Shown here piece by piece: positions 1 through 5,586 of a stretch of DNA of 8,790 nt. How positions within the stretch are numbered: the stretch's first letter is position 1; every line of letters begins with the position of its first letter. Below the pieces are notes generated by a model. The model ran no database searches. It was not told the DNA's origin and saw only the letters and a program-made list of their open reading frames with translations. The position numbers and the translations under genes were made by a program. The stretch covers positions 1-8,790 of the forward strand of contig JAIRVW010000230.1 in the NCBI GenBank assembly GCA_031253705.1. Reading direction: 5' to 3'. The DNA comes from Brucellaceae bacterium (lineage in GTDB: Bacteria > Pseudomonadota > Alphaproteobacteria > Rhizobiales > Rhizobiaceae).

Positions 1-104
1 TTGATCATACCGTGACGCTTGCCGGCGGCAGCAGCCATCACTTTACCAGTACCGGTGATTTTGAACCGTTTCTTGGCAGCAGATTTGGTCTTCATCTTGG
101 GCAT
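1..104 (-). CDS. rpmI: 50S ribosomal protein L35, 5' part (runs off the window)
   Basis: This is the N-terminal half of ribosomal protein L35, a small basic protein of the large ribosomal subunit. The minus strand from the ATG at 104-102 encodes 34 complete residues starting [15 protein letters not shown] and continuing with a TGTGK segment and a GKRHGM segment, all typical of bacterial L35 (usually about 65 residues). About half the gene lies beyond base 1. A clear Shine-Dalgarno AAGGAG (complement of 112-117) sits 7 nt before the start. rplT (L20) would be expected next downstream, outside the window. Upstream lies infC, but a strong terminator closes infC about 250 nt before this start, so rpmI is probably transcribed from its own promoter with a long leader rather than only by read-through. 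Confidence 0.95.
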   Translation of the reverse strand, partial: MPKMKTKSAAKKRFKITGTGKVMAAAAGKRHGMI

Positions 105-111
105 TTTGCTA

Positions 112-117
112 CTCCTT
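112..117 (-). promoter_or_regulatory. rpmI ribosome binding site
   Basis: The minus strand reads AAGGAG seven nucleotides before the rpmI ATG. This is a near-consensus Shine-Dalgarno sequence and fixes the start of L35. Confidence 0.85.
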
Positions 118-307
118 AATTATAATCCCTGTCATATCTGCGATACGCCACGCCTCTTGTTTAAATCCCCTTCGTGCGCTGCACTCCGGGTCTTATTTTC
201 AAGACGCTTTGTCTGCATCGGACAAAGACTCGATTTTACTTTCAGGCCGACCAAAGCCCGAAAAGCATACAAAACCGCCACGGCATGCCCTGCCGGTCGG
301 TTTGAAC
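118..307 (-). promoter_or_regulatory. Structured leader region of rpmI (candidate autoregulatory 5' UTR)
   Basis: Between the infC terminator and rpmI there is a non-coding stretch on the minus strand that can form several hairpins. CTTTGTC at 227-221 pairs with GACAAAG at 213-207 (7 bp, 7-nt loop). GTCTT at 205-201 pairs with AAGAC at 194-190 (5 bp). CCGACC at 300-295 can pair with GGTCGG at 252-247, closing a larger domain. A weak promoter-like pair, TTGCTT (342-337) and TATTGA (319-314) with a 17-nt spacer, would start RNA near 307. In many bacteria L20 represses the rpmI-rplT or infC-rpmI-rplT mRNA by binding a structured leader. That this leader has such a role is inference from its position and structure. 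Confidence 0.4.
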
Positions 308-355
308 AGCGCTTCAATACGCATAAACACAGTAAAAAGCAACTCTAAAGAGTCT

Positions 356-380
356 AAATAAAAAGCCGCCCGTAGGCGGC
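356..380 (-). terminator. Rho-independent terminator of infC
   Basis: Reading the minus strand, GCCGCC (380-375), a TACG loop (374-371) and GGCGGC (370-365) form a perfect 6-bp GC stem, followed at once by TTTTTATTT. The C(UACG)G loop belongs to the exceptionally stable UNCG tetraloop class. It lies about 60 nt after the infC stop and separates infC from rpmI. Confidence 0.85.
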
Positions 381-440
381 CATTTCATTTTGCAAAAACC
401 AAACTGTTTTGCTTATCAGCGCAATATGCACCAGCGCTTA

Positions 441-977
441 TCAGCGCGGAGCAAGAACCATCATCATCTGACGGCCTTCAAGCTTAGGCTCTGCTTCAAC
501 CTTGGCGATTTCCGCAGTATCTTCCTTAACACGCTGCAACAGCTTCATGCCAAGTTCCTGATGCGCCATTTCACGGCCACGGAAACGCAAAGTAACTTTG
601 ACCTTATCTCCGTCTTCAAAGAAACGTCCTGCAGCCTTCAACTTCACTTCGTAATCGTGATCGTCGATATTCGGACGCATTTTGAGTTCTTTGATCTCAA
701 CCGTCTTTTGCTTCTTACGCGCTTCGGCAGCTTTTTTCTGGTTTTGATATTTCAGCTTGCCAAGATCAACGATCTTACAGACCGGCGGCTCCGCATTAGG
801 AACAATCTCAACAAGATCCAGACCCGCTTCTTCAGCGAGTGCAATGGCTTCCTGAATCGTCACTGTGCCATGGTTCTGGCCTTCGGCGTCAATAAGCTGA
901 ACCCGGGGAACCCGGATATCTCGGTTGGAGCGCGGTCCGTCTTTCTGGACCGGCGTCGCTCTGAACGGTCGGCGAAT
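441..977 (-). CDS. infC: Translation initiation factor IF-3 with AUU start codon
   Basis: IF3 binds the 30S subunit, keeps it apart from 50S, and proofreads the start codon and initiator tRNA. Read from an ATT codon at 977-975 the protein has 178 residues, close to the 180 of E. coli IF3. It begins (M)[13 protein letters not shown], then has the IF3 N-domain signature [41 protein letters not shown], the [15 protein letters not shown] linker/C-domain segment and a C-terminal [11 protein letters not shown]. No ATG exists near this N-terminus, and starting at the first GTG in frame (863) would cut off 38 conserved residues. A GAGGAG Shine-Dalgarno lies 9 nt before ATT. AUU is the known E. coli infC start and lets IF3 repress its own synthesis. 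The same control is inferred here. Confidence 0.93.
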   Translation of the reverse strand: MRRPFRATPVQKDGPRSNRDIRVPRVQLIDAEGQNHGTVTIQEAIALAEEAGLDLVEIVPNAEPPVCKIVDLGKLKYQNQKKAAEARKKQKTVEIKELKMRPNIDDHDYEVKLKAAGRFFEDGDKVKVTLRFRGREMAHQELGMKLLQRVKEDTAEIAKVEAEPKLEGRQMMMVLAPR

Positions 978-986
978 GGTCGTATT

Positions 987-992
987 CTCCTC
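987..992 (-). promoter_or_regulatory. infC ribosome binding site (decides the AUU start)
   Basis: The minus strand shows GAGGAG nine nucleotides before the in-frame ATT. The other codons between it and ATT are AAT, ACG and ACC. ATT is the best start because IF3 proteins of related bacteria begin right at the RRPF sequence it precedes. Confidence 0.8.
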
Positions 993-1203
993 GAATTATT
1001 AAACATATACGGTGCATTCATGTCCCGATACGGACAATCAATACCGCAACTGCATCGTCAGCCAATCCACGGCGCATCATGCAGCGCGCAAGTCAATAGC
1101 ATCTTTTGAAATGCAAATCACCCCCCTCGGAGCAATATCAATGCAGTAAAATGCCTTTAAAACCGGCTTAAAAGGTGGTTCCGGTCACAGTTTGATGAGC
1201 ATC

Positions 1204-1234
1204 GGCACAAATCGGCATCTTTGTGCCTGCTTTT
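1204..1234 (+). terminator. Hairpin plus T-run in the hydrolase upstream region (terminator- or attenuator-like)
   Basis: GGCACAAA (1204-1211) and TTTGTGCC (1220-1227) are a perfect 8-bp inverted repeat with an 8-nt loop, followed by TGCTTTT. On the plus strand this has the form of an intrinsic terminator, yet no plus-strand gene lies upstream in the preceding 200 nt. It may end a small RNA, attenuate a long leader, or be a protein-binding palindrome. Confidence 0.4.
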
Positions 1235-1244
1235 AAAATGAGCA

Positions 1245-1272
1245 TTGCCTCGCGCAATTTCAAGTTTATAGC
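1245..1272 (+). promoter_or_regulatory. Candidate promoter of the hydrolase-benE unit
   Basis: TTGCCT (1245-1250), a 16-nt spacer and TATAGC (1267-1272) resemble a sigma-70 promoter. The predicted start near 1279 falls between the arms of the inverted repeat at 1271-1299. Matches are partial, so this is tentative. Confidence 0.3.
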
Positions 1273-1299
1273 TTGTGACAGCAATGTTTCATCACAAGC
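1271..1299. promoter_or_regulatory. Perfect inverted repeat near the predicted hydrolase promoter (possible operator)
   Basis: GCTTGTGA (1271-1278) and TCACAAGC (1292-1299) are exact inverted copies separated by 13 nt. They lie between a candidate -10 element and the Shine-Dalgarno of the hydrolase gene, a usual place for a repressor site. The 13-nt spacing does not fit a CRP/FNR site, which needs about 4-6 nt between half sites. A second short palindrome (ATGCA 1300-1304 with TGCAT 1312-1316) follows directly. Confidence 0.4.
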
Positions 1300-1331
1300 A
1301 TGCAAATTATATGCATAATCAGGAGTATCCC

Positions 1332-2099
1332 ATGACCGGTCAGGCCCCGCAGTTTCTTGATGTCAACGGCACCGCAATCGCCCTGCGTCACAGAACAGGT
1401 GAAAAAGCCCCCGGTCTTGTCTGGCTCGGCGGTTATTGCTCCGACATGCTCGGCGGCAAAGCCCAACATCTCGATCAATGGGCGGAAGTGCATAACCATC
1501 CGATACTGCGTTTCGATTATTCCGGCCACGGCGAATCCGGCGGTGAATTCAAAGACGGTACAATCTCGCTCTGGCTGGAACAGAGCCTTGCCGCTTACCG
1601 TGCTTTCACAACCGACCCGCAAATCCTGATCGGCTCCTCCATGGGCGGCTGGATTGCCTTACGTATGGCGCAGGAACTCATCAAAGCCGGAGAAAAACCT
1701 GCCGGTCTGATCCTGCTTGCCCCCGCACCGGACTTCACGCAAGCTCTGGTGGAACCGGCGCTGACAGAAGATCAGAAGAACCAGCTCGCAACAAAAGGCT
1801 ATATGGAAGAGCCGTCAGAATATTCACCGCAGCCTTATATCTACACCAAAAACCTGCTCGAGGACGGACGTACAAATCAGGTGCTCAACGGTATTATCGA
1901 AACCGGCTGCCCCGTGCATATTCTGCAAGGCATGGAAGACCCTGATGTACCTTATGCCCATGCGCTGCGCCTCGTCGAGCATCTGCCGGTTGATAATGTA
2001 ACACTGACATTAATCCGCGACGGTGATCACCGCCTTTCCCGCCCACAGGATCTTGATTTGCTGACACGAACAGTTGAAGCCATGATCGCGCAGATATAA
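1332..2099 (+). CDS. Alpha/beta hydrolase, ABHD10-like (probable thioesterase/acyl esterase)
   Basis: A 255-residue single-domain serine hydrolase of the alpha/beta fold. The nucleophile elbow is G101-S-S103-M-G105, so Ser103 is the nucleophile. Asp203 (in QGMEDPDVP) and His233 (in DGDHR) complete the triad, and the GGYCSDM segment at 33-39 probably forms the oxyanion hole. The blocks LRFDYSGHG (59-67), QILIGSSMGGW, GM-D--VP and DHR match the order and wording of human ABHD10, a mitochondrial enzyme that removes acyl groups from protein cysteines and hydrolyses acyl-glucuronides. The bacterial substrate is unknown. The start at 1332 is chosen because AGGAG (1321-1325) precedes it by 6 nt. An upstream in-frame ATG at 1275 has no such site. 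No signal peptide is seen, so it should be cytoplasmic. benE follows after 33 nt, suggesting co-transcription. Confidence 0.88.
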   Translation: MTGQAPQFLDVNGTAIALRHRTGEKAPGLVWLGGYCSDMLGGKAQHLDQWAEVHNHPILRFDYSGHGESGGEFKDGTISLWLEQSLAAYRAFTTDPQILIGSSMGGWIALRMAQELIKAGEKPAGLILLAPAPDFTQALVEPALTEDQKNQLATKGYMEEPSEYSPQPYIYTKNLLEDGRTNQVLNGIIETGCPVHILQGMEDPDVPYAHALRLVEHLPVDNVTLTLIRDGDHRLSRPQDLDLLTRTVEAMIAQI

Positions 2100-2132
2100 C
2101 AAGAAAAAGCCTGCAATAATCGGGAGGGGTTC

Positions 2133-3278
2133 ATGCGGTTTTCAGTAGTAGCATCGGCTGCGGTTGCGGCTTTTGTCGGGTTTGGCGGCACTCTGGCGCT
2201 GATTATTGCGGCAGCCACAGCACTTGGCGCAACACAGGCCGAGACAGCGAGCTGGGTTACCGCCATATCACTGGCGCTCGCCGTCTCATCCGGCTATCTC
2301 AGCTGGCGCTACCGCATCCCGATCATTGCCGCATGGTCAACACCGGGGCTGGCGCTGATCGGCGCCAGTATCGGCTTTACTATGCAGGAAGCCGTCGGCG
2401 CTTTTATCGTTACCGCACTTGCGATTATCATCACCGGCCTGATCAAACCGGTGGCAAAATTTGTTGAGCGGATTCCGGCTTCCATCGCTTCCGGAATGCT
2501 GGCTGGTGTTTTGTCGAGCTTTGTCATCAATGCCGCCAAGACCCTGTCGCTTGACCCAATGCTGGTACTGCCACTGATTGCGCTGTTTCTGATCATCCGC
2601 CTGTTTAATCCGGCTATGGCTGTCATCAGCGTGCTGATCGGTGGCGTAATTTTTGCACTGCTGCTTGGCCGTGCCAATAATCTGCCGACACCGGAACTCT
2701 CTACGCTGACGATGATCATACCGGAATTCTCCCTGTCTGCGATGATCGGGCTGGCGCTGCCGCTTTATCTGGTGACCATGGCATCCCAGAACCTGCCCGG
2801 TTTTGCTGTGCTACGTGCCGCGGGGTATGAACCGCCGACGGCAGCCTGTCTGCAGGTAACCGGCCTTGTCTCGCTGATCTCCGCTCCGTTCGGGGCACAT
2901 ACCAGCAATATGGCAGCGATTTCAGCCGCAATCTGCACCGGCCATGATGCCCATCCTGATCCGAAACAGCGTTGGCTCACCGGCCCGTTCTATGCGCTGT
3001 GCTATCTGATATTTGCGATTTTCGGTGCATCTCTGGTTGCAGTCTTTGCCGTGCTGCCACCGGCACTGATTATGCTGATTGCCGGTCTGGGGCTGATCGG
3101 CCCCTTCATCAATGCCCTGTCACTTGCGCTGAAAAACGAGCATGAACGGTTTGCCGCGATTGTTACCTTTGCCGTCACTGCTTCCGGCATCACGATCCTT
3201 GGCATCGGCTCCGCATTCTGGGCACTGATTGCCGGTCTGATCGTTGCCGGATCAGAATATTTGTCAAAATATCGCTGA
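2133..3278 (+). CDS. benE: Benzoate/H+ symporter family protein (BenE/YdcO type)
   Basis: A very hydrophobic 381-residue inner-membrane protein with about 11-12 predicted membrane segments, matching the usual length of the BenE family (TC 2.A.46), whose Acinetobacter member imports benzoate with protons. Family signatures are clear: GFGGTLAL near the N-terminus (16-23), AAWSTPGLALIG (66-77), the long block ALPLYLVTMASQNLPGF (208-224) followed by VLRAAGYEPP, and SAPFGAHTSNMAAISAAIC (250-268) followed by GHDAHPDPKQRW. A GGGAGGGG Shine-Dalgarno (2122-2129) precedes the ATG. No aromatic degradation genes are in view, so the true substrate may be benzoate, another aromatic acid or something else. 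Its partner upstream is the ABHD10-like hydrolase. The gene symbol follows the family and does not assert a proven substrate. Confidence 0.87.
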   Translation: MRFSVVASAAVAAFVGFGGTLALIIAAATALGATQAETASWVTAISLALAVSSGYLSWRYRIPIIAAWSTPGLALIGASIGFTMQEAVGAFIVTALAIIITGLIKPVAKFVERIPASIASGMLAGVLSSFVINAAKTLSLDPMLVLPLIALFLIIRLFNPAMAVISVLIGGVIFALLLGRANNLPTPELSTLTMIIPEFSLSAMIGLALPLYLVTMASQNLPGFAVLRAAGYEPPTAACLQVTGLVSLISAPFGAHTSNMAAISAAICTGHDAHPDPKQRWLTGPFYALCYLIFAIFGASLVAVFAVLPPALIMLIAGLGLIGPFINALSLALKNEHERFAAIVTFAVTASGITILGIGSAFWALIAGLIVAGSEYLSKYR

Positions 3279-3310
3279 TTTTCAACTCTTTGAAAAAGTT
3301 TAAAAATCAG
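3275..3310 (+). other. Long imperfect hairpin spanning the benE stop codon
   Basis: CTGATTTT (3275-3282), which contains the TGA stop, is an exact inverted copy of AAAATCAG (3303-3310). AACT (3284-3287) with AGTT (3297-3300) extends the stem inwards. No U-tract follows, so this looks more like an mRNA 3'-end stabilising structure than a terminator. The real terminator is just downstream. Confidence 0.4.
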
Positions 3311-3340
3311 TTCTGTAACGCCGGTAAAACCTATCTACCA

Positions 3341-3376
3341 ACCCCGCGAAAACACCGATTTTGTGGGGTTTTTCTT
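3341..3376 (+). terminator. Rho-independent terminator after benE
   Basis: CCCCGC (3342-3347) pairs with GTGGGG (3363-3368) with one G-T wobble, continued by AAAA/TTTT pairing around a CACCGA loop, and is followed by TTTTTCTT. It closes the hydrolase-benE unit about 60 nt after the benE stop. Confidence 0.78.
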
Positions 3377-3412
3377 GAATTTTCGCTCCGTGTACACCAC
3401 GTATTTTAGCGA

Positions 3413-3436
3413 TTGATGATTACTTCAGATCATCAA
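3413..3436. promoter_or_regulatory. Perfect inverted repeat before the DUF2852 gene (operator or leader hairpin)
   Basis: TTGATGAT (3413-3420) and ATCATCAA (3429-3436) are exact inverted copies around an 8-nt spacer. The repeat ends 9 nt before the CGGAG Shine-Dalgarno (3446-3450), so it could bind a repressor or fold in the mRNA close to the ribosome binding site. Just upstream lies a second short palindrome, GTGTACAC (3390-3397). Confidence 0.4.
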
Positions 3437-3457
3437 ACCGTTTTACGGAGCCAACAC

Positions 3458-3865
3458 ATGAACACATCCGCATTGATCCGCCCAGCCTGGACACCGGCAA
3501 CAATTGCTCTGATGGTCTTAGGCTTTGTCTTTTTCTGGCCGCTTGGTCTTGCCATGCTGGCGTATATTCTCTGGGGCGACCGCCTGCCCGGCGTGAAACG
3601 TGATATCAATCAGGCGACTGATGATTTTGTCGGCAAGTGCCGCCGCAAGGGGCAGGATTTTTCCCGCTTCACCGGCGGTATGCAATCAACCGGCAACAGC
3701 GCTTTTGATGACTGGCGAGATGCTGAATTGAAGCGCCTTGATGAAGAACGCCGTAAACTTGATGAAGCCCGCTCTGAATTTGAAGCGCATATTCGTGAAC
3801 TGCGTCGCGCCCGCGACCGTGAAGAATTCGAACGCTTCATGGCTGAGCGCCGCAAAAACACATAG
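3458..3865 (+). CDS. DUF2852 family membrane/coiled-coil protein
   Basis: A 135-residue protein of unknown function. Residues about 15-38 form one hydrophobic membrane segment (WTPATIALMVLGFVFFWPLG at 11-30, then LAMLAYILWGD). A polar linker follows, then a highly charged helix from about residue 82 to the C-terminus, rich in Arg, Glu and Lys with heptad-like spacing (DDWRDAELKRLDEERRKLDE, then REEFERFMAE), likely a coiled coil. This layout and the motifs FWPLG, GNSAFD and REEF-RFMA fit DUF2852, a family I know from alphaproteobacteria. The start at 3458 has CGGAG 7 nt upstream. An earlier in-frame ATG at 3413 would put the coding region across an inverted repeat and has no ribosome site. The gene appears to be a single transcription unit bounded by terminators. 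Confidence 0.82.
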   Translation: MNTSALIRPAWTPATIALMVLGFVFFWPLGLAMLAYILWGDRLPGVKRDINQATDDFVGKCRRKGQDFSRFTGGMQSTGNSAFDDWRDAELKRLDEERRKLDEARSEFEAHIRELRRARDREEFERFMAERRKNT

Positions 3866-3915
3866 AAAGATGATGTGATTGAGCTGTAATCAGCGGCGTA
3901 TCTACACACCATTTC

Positions 3916-3946
3916 AGAGGCGCATCAGCAGATGCGCCTTTCTTAT
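3916..3946 (+). terminator. Strong rho-independent terminator after the DUF2852 gene
   Basis: AGGCGCATC (3918-3926), loop AGCA, and GATGCGCCT (3931-3939) form a perfect 9-bp stem that two more pairs (one a G-T wobble) can extend, followed by TTTCTTA. It lies about 50 nt after the DUF2852 stop and just before the metallopeptidase gene. Confidence 0.82.
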
Positions 3947-3966
3947 AGTTCTAAGAGCGAATCACC

Positions 3967-3972
3967 TATAGT
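3967..3972 (+). promoter_or_regulatory. Candidate -10 element for a leaderless metallopeptidase transcript
   Basis: TATAGT ends 6 nt before the ATG at 3979, so transcription from it would begin at or next to the start codon. No good -35 hexamer is seen, and no Shine-Dalgarno sequence exists upstream of the gene. Both facts fit a leaderless mRNA but do not prove it. Confidence 0.3.
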
Positions 3973-3978
3973 CTTGGC

Positions 3979-4776
3979 ATGATCCTGTCCTTATTCCGCA
4001 AACCTCCGCTCAAAAAAGCAGCGAAAAAACAGCCTGCTCCGAAAGCACTGCGTGCCGAGCGGACTTATCCCGTTGCCGGACGCAATCTGCCGCTGAGTGT
4101 CTGGGAAAATCCACGCGCTAAAAGACTGACCCTGCGTATTGAAACCGGCGGCAAAGCCATCCGTGTAACCGTTCCGCCACGCCTGCCGGAGCGCGAACTT
4201 GATCTGTTTATCGCCCGCCATCACGGCTGGATTGAAGCACAAATTTCCAAAGTGCCGGTCACTGTGCCGTTTATGGACGGCAGCACCATCCATATTCGCG
4301 GCATTGCGCACCGGATTGTGCATGAACCGGCAAAGCGCGGCACCACACGGCAGGATTACGATGAAAACGGTCAGGCCATACTGATTGTGCATGGCGATGC
4401 CCAGCATATGGGGCGGCGGATTGCCGATTATCTCAAAAAGCTGGCCAGGCTCGATATTAACGGGCTGGTGCTGGTGCATACGGGACGCATCGGCAAACCG
4501 GCGACGTCTGTGCGCTTTAAAGACACAACCAGTCGCTGGGGCTCCTGCACATCTAAAGGTGATCTGGCTTTCTCATGGCGTATCATGATGGCACCGGCAG
4601 AGGTGATCAATTATCTGGTTGCTCATGAAGTTGCCCATCTGATCGAAATGAATCACGGGCCGGATTTCTGGGCGCTCTGCACCAGACTCTGCCCTGATAC
4701 ACCAACATCACGGGTATGGCTCAAACGGCATGGCAGTGCGCTCCATGCGGTTTCCTTTACCTCAGTGGCGGATTAA
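3979..4776 (+). CDS. YgjP-type zinc metallopeptidase (SprT-like / M48-like)
   Basis: A 265-residue protein ending in a YgjP-like metallopeptidase domain. The zinc motif is H216-E217-V-A-H220 with a probable third ligand His226 in NHGPDFW. The upstream SRWGSC (185-190) is the usual companion signature of this family. Most of the N-terminal half (about 30-150) matches the beta-rich YgjP region, with an arginine/lysine-rich extension at 7-30. No signal peptide or membrane segment is seen, so it should be cytoplasmic. The substrate and role are not established. It follows a strong terminator and precedes a weaker one before trpF, suggesting independent expression. The ATG at 3979 lacks a ribosome binding site, but no alternative in-frame ATG exists until residue 99, well inside the conserved region. 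Confidence 0.85.
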   Translation: MILSLFRKPPLKKAAKKQPAPKALRAERTYPVAGRNLPLSVWENPRAKRLTLRIETGGKAIRVTVPPRLPERELDLFIARHHGWIEAQISKVPVTVPFMDGSTIHIRGIAHRIVHEPAKRGTTRQDYDENGQAILIVHGDAQHMGRRIADYLKKLARLDINGLVLVHTGRIGKPATSVRFKDTTSRWGSCTSKGDLAFSWRIMMAPAEVINYLVAHEVAHLIEMNHGPDFWALCTRLCPDTPTSRVWLKRHGSALHAVSFTSVAD

Positions 4777-4797
4777 GCTGTCCCTGCAGCTTTTTAT
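4775..4797 (+). terminator. Probable terminator after the metallopeptidase gene
   Basis: AAGCTG (4775-4780), a 6-nt loop and CAGCTT (4787-4792) form a 6-bp stem running into TTTTTAT. The first arm overlaps the TAA stop. It is a modest terminator but well placed between the metallopeptidase and trpF. Confidence 0.55.
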
Positions 4798-4809
4798 CCC
4801 GAAAACCGC

Positions 4810-4838
4810 TTCACACTTTTCGGAATGCGCTCTAAACT
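4810..4838 (+). promoter_or_regulatory. Candidate promoter of the trpF-trpB-trpA operon
   Basis: TTCACA (4810-4815), a 17-nt spacer and TAAACT (4833-4838) resemble a sigma-70 promoter, placed after a terminator and about 37 nt before trpF. The leader between them contains no Trp-codon-rich peptide, so classical leader-peptide attenuation is not visible here. Confidence 0.4.
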
Positions 4839-4874
4839 ACATATCTATTCAATAAACAGTCTGAAATTAAGCAA

Positions 4875-5537
4875 ATGTCCTCCTCCGCTATCGAAGTTAA
4901 AATCTGCGGCCTGAAAACGCCGGAAGCCGTGGAAACCGTGCTGAAAAACGGTGCCAGCCATATCGGTTTTATCTTTTTTCCGAAAAGCCCGCGCCATGTT
5001 GAGCCTGCACAGGCCGCAGAACTCGCAACTGTTGCCCGTGGCAAAGCGAAAATCGTTGCCGTGACTGTGAATGCCGATGATGCGCAGCTTGATGAGATCG
5101 TCGCTGTGCTGCAGCCCGACATTTTGCAATTGCACGGCAATGAAACACCGGAACGGGTGACTGAGGTTAAGCAGCGCTACGGCCTGCCGGTAATGAAGGC
5201 CTTTTCCATCCGCGAGAACAGCGATTTTGATGCGGTTGCGCCCTATCAGGGCATTGCAGACCGTTTTCTGTTTGACGCGAAGGCGCCAAAGGGTTCAGAA
5301 CTGCCGGGCGGTAATGGTATCTCTTTTGACTGGAACCTCCTGAATGCACGGCAGGATCTGGGCAATTACATGCTTTCAGGCGGTCTGAACGCAGAAAATA
5401 TTAATGTGGCTCTTGCCAAAACAGGCAGCTTTGCTATCGACATTTCATCAGGTGTTGAAAGCGAGCCGGGCAAAAAAGACATTAAACTGATTGATGCGTT
5501 TTTTGCCGCCGTGCGTGAAGCAAGCAATACGAAATAA
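4875..5537 (+). CDS. trpF: Phosphoribosylanthranilate isomerase
   Basis: TrpF converts N-(5'-phosphoribosyl)anthranilate to CdRP by an Amadori rearrangement, the third step of tryptophan synthesis, in the cytoplasm. The 220-residue product is a single (beta/alpha)8 barrel of normal length. Visible signatures are KICGLK with the general base Cys11, [14 protein letters not shown] (27-40), LQLHGNE (84-90), the strand FLFDAK with the general acid Asp134, [11 protein letters not shown] (143-153), [10 protein letters not shown] (167-176) and the phosphate-binding IDISSGVE (188-195) followed by PGKKD. The Shine-Dalgarno is poor (only TAAG a few nt upstream), but the N-terminus begins where TrpF proteins usually do. 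It is the first gene of a trpF-trpB-unknown-trpA unit. trpC and trpD are not in the window. Confidence 0.95.
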   Translation: MSSSAIEVKICGLKTPEAVETVLKNGASHIGFIFFPKSPRHVEPAQAAELATVARGKAKIVAVTVNADDAQLDEIVAVLQPDILQLHGNETPERVTEVKQRYGLPVMKAFSIRENSDFDAVAPYQGIADRFLFDAKAPKGSELPGGNGISFDWNLLNARQDLGNYMLSGGLNAENINVALAKTGSFAIDISSGVESEPGKKDIKLIDAFFAAVREASNTK

Positions 5538-5586
5538 GACTGCCTCATCAGGCATTCATTTGAATCAAAGATCGGAAGCATATCTC

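Larger units (their letters stand above)
978..1331. other. Divergent intergenic region between infC and the alpha/beta hydrolase gene
   Basis: This 354-base stretch has no convincing gene. It must hold the infC promoter (minus) and the hydrolase promoter (plus). For infC, TTGGCT followed after 16 nt by TATTGA on the minus strand is a weak candidate. A better -35 (TTGACT, complement of 1091-1096) has no matching -10. The infC leader can form a small hairpin (TGTCC 1021-1025 with GGACA 1032-1036). Towards the hydrolase there are two perfect 8-bp inverted repeats, listed separately. The small open frames here (for example a 26-codon one at 1238-1318) lack ribosome binding sites. Confidence 0.6.

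Noticed and set aside
1091..1096. TTGACT on the minus strand as the infC -35 element
   Set aside because: No acceptable -10 lies 16-18 nt downstream on that strand.
390..1109. Long open frame on the plus strand opposite infC
   Set aside because: It is antisense to infC, its translation has no family-like motif, and infC on the other strand is unmistakable.
1273..1297. CRP/FNR-type site from TTGTGA and TCACAA
   Set aside because: The half sites are 13 nt apart, too far for CRP or FNR, so only a generic operator is proposed.
1238..1318. 26-codon open frame ending just before the hydrolase ribosome site, as a possible leader peptide
   Set aside because: It has no Shine-Dalgarno, no biased amino-acid run, and its codons cover two DNA palindromes that better explain the sequence.
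1275..1331. Upstream ATG giving a longer hydrolase N-terminus
   Set aside because: The extra 19 residues lack family similarity and have no ribosome site. AGGAG directs the start at 1332.
3413..3457. Upstream ATG giving a longer DUF2852 protein
   Set aside because: The added residues are encoded by the inverted repeat, and there is no ribosome site before 3413.
4839..4874. Trp leader peptide for attenuation before trpF
   Set aside because: The short leader has no Trp-codon-containing small frame and no terminator/antiterminator pair. The stem before it belongs to the preceding gene.
5491..5586. Upstream ATG giving a longer TrpB
   Set aside because: It would overlap the end of trpF, add 32 residues unlike any TrpB, and ignore the GGAAG site before 5587.
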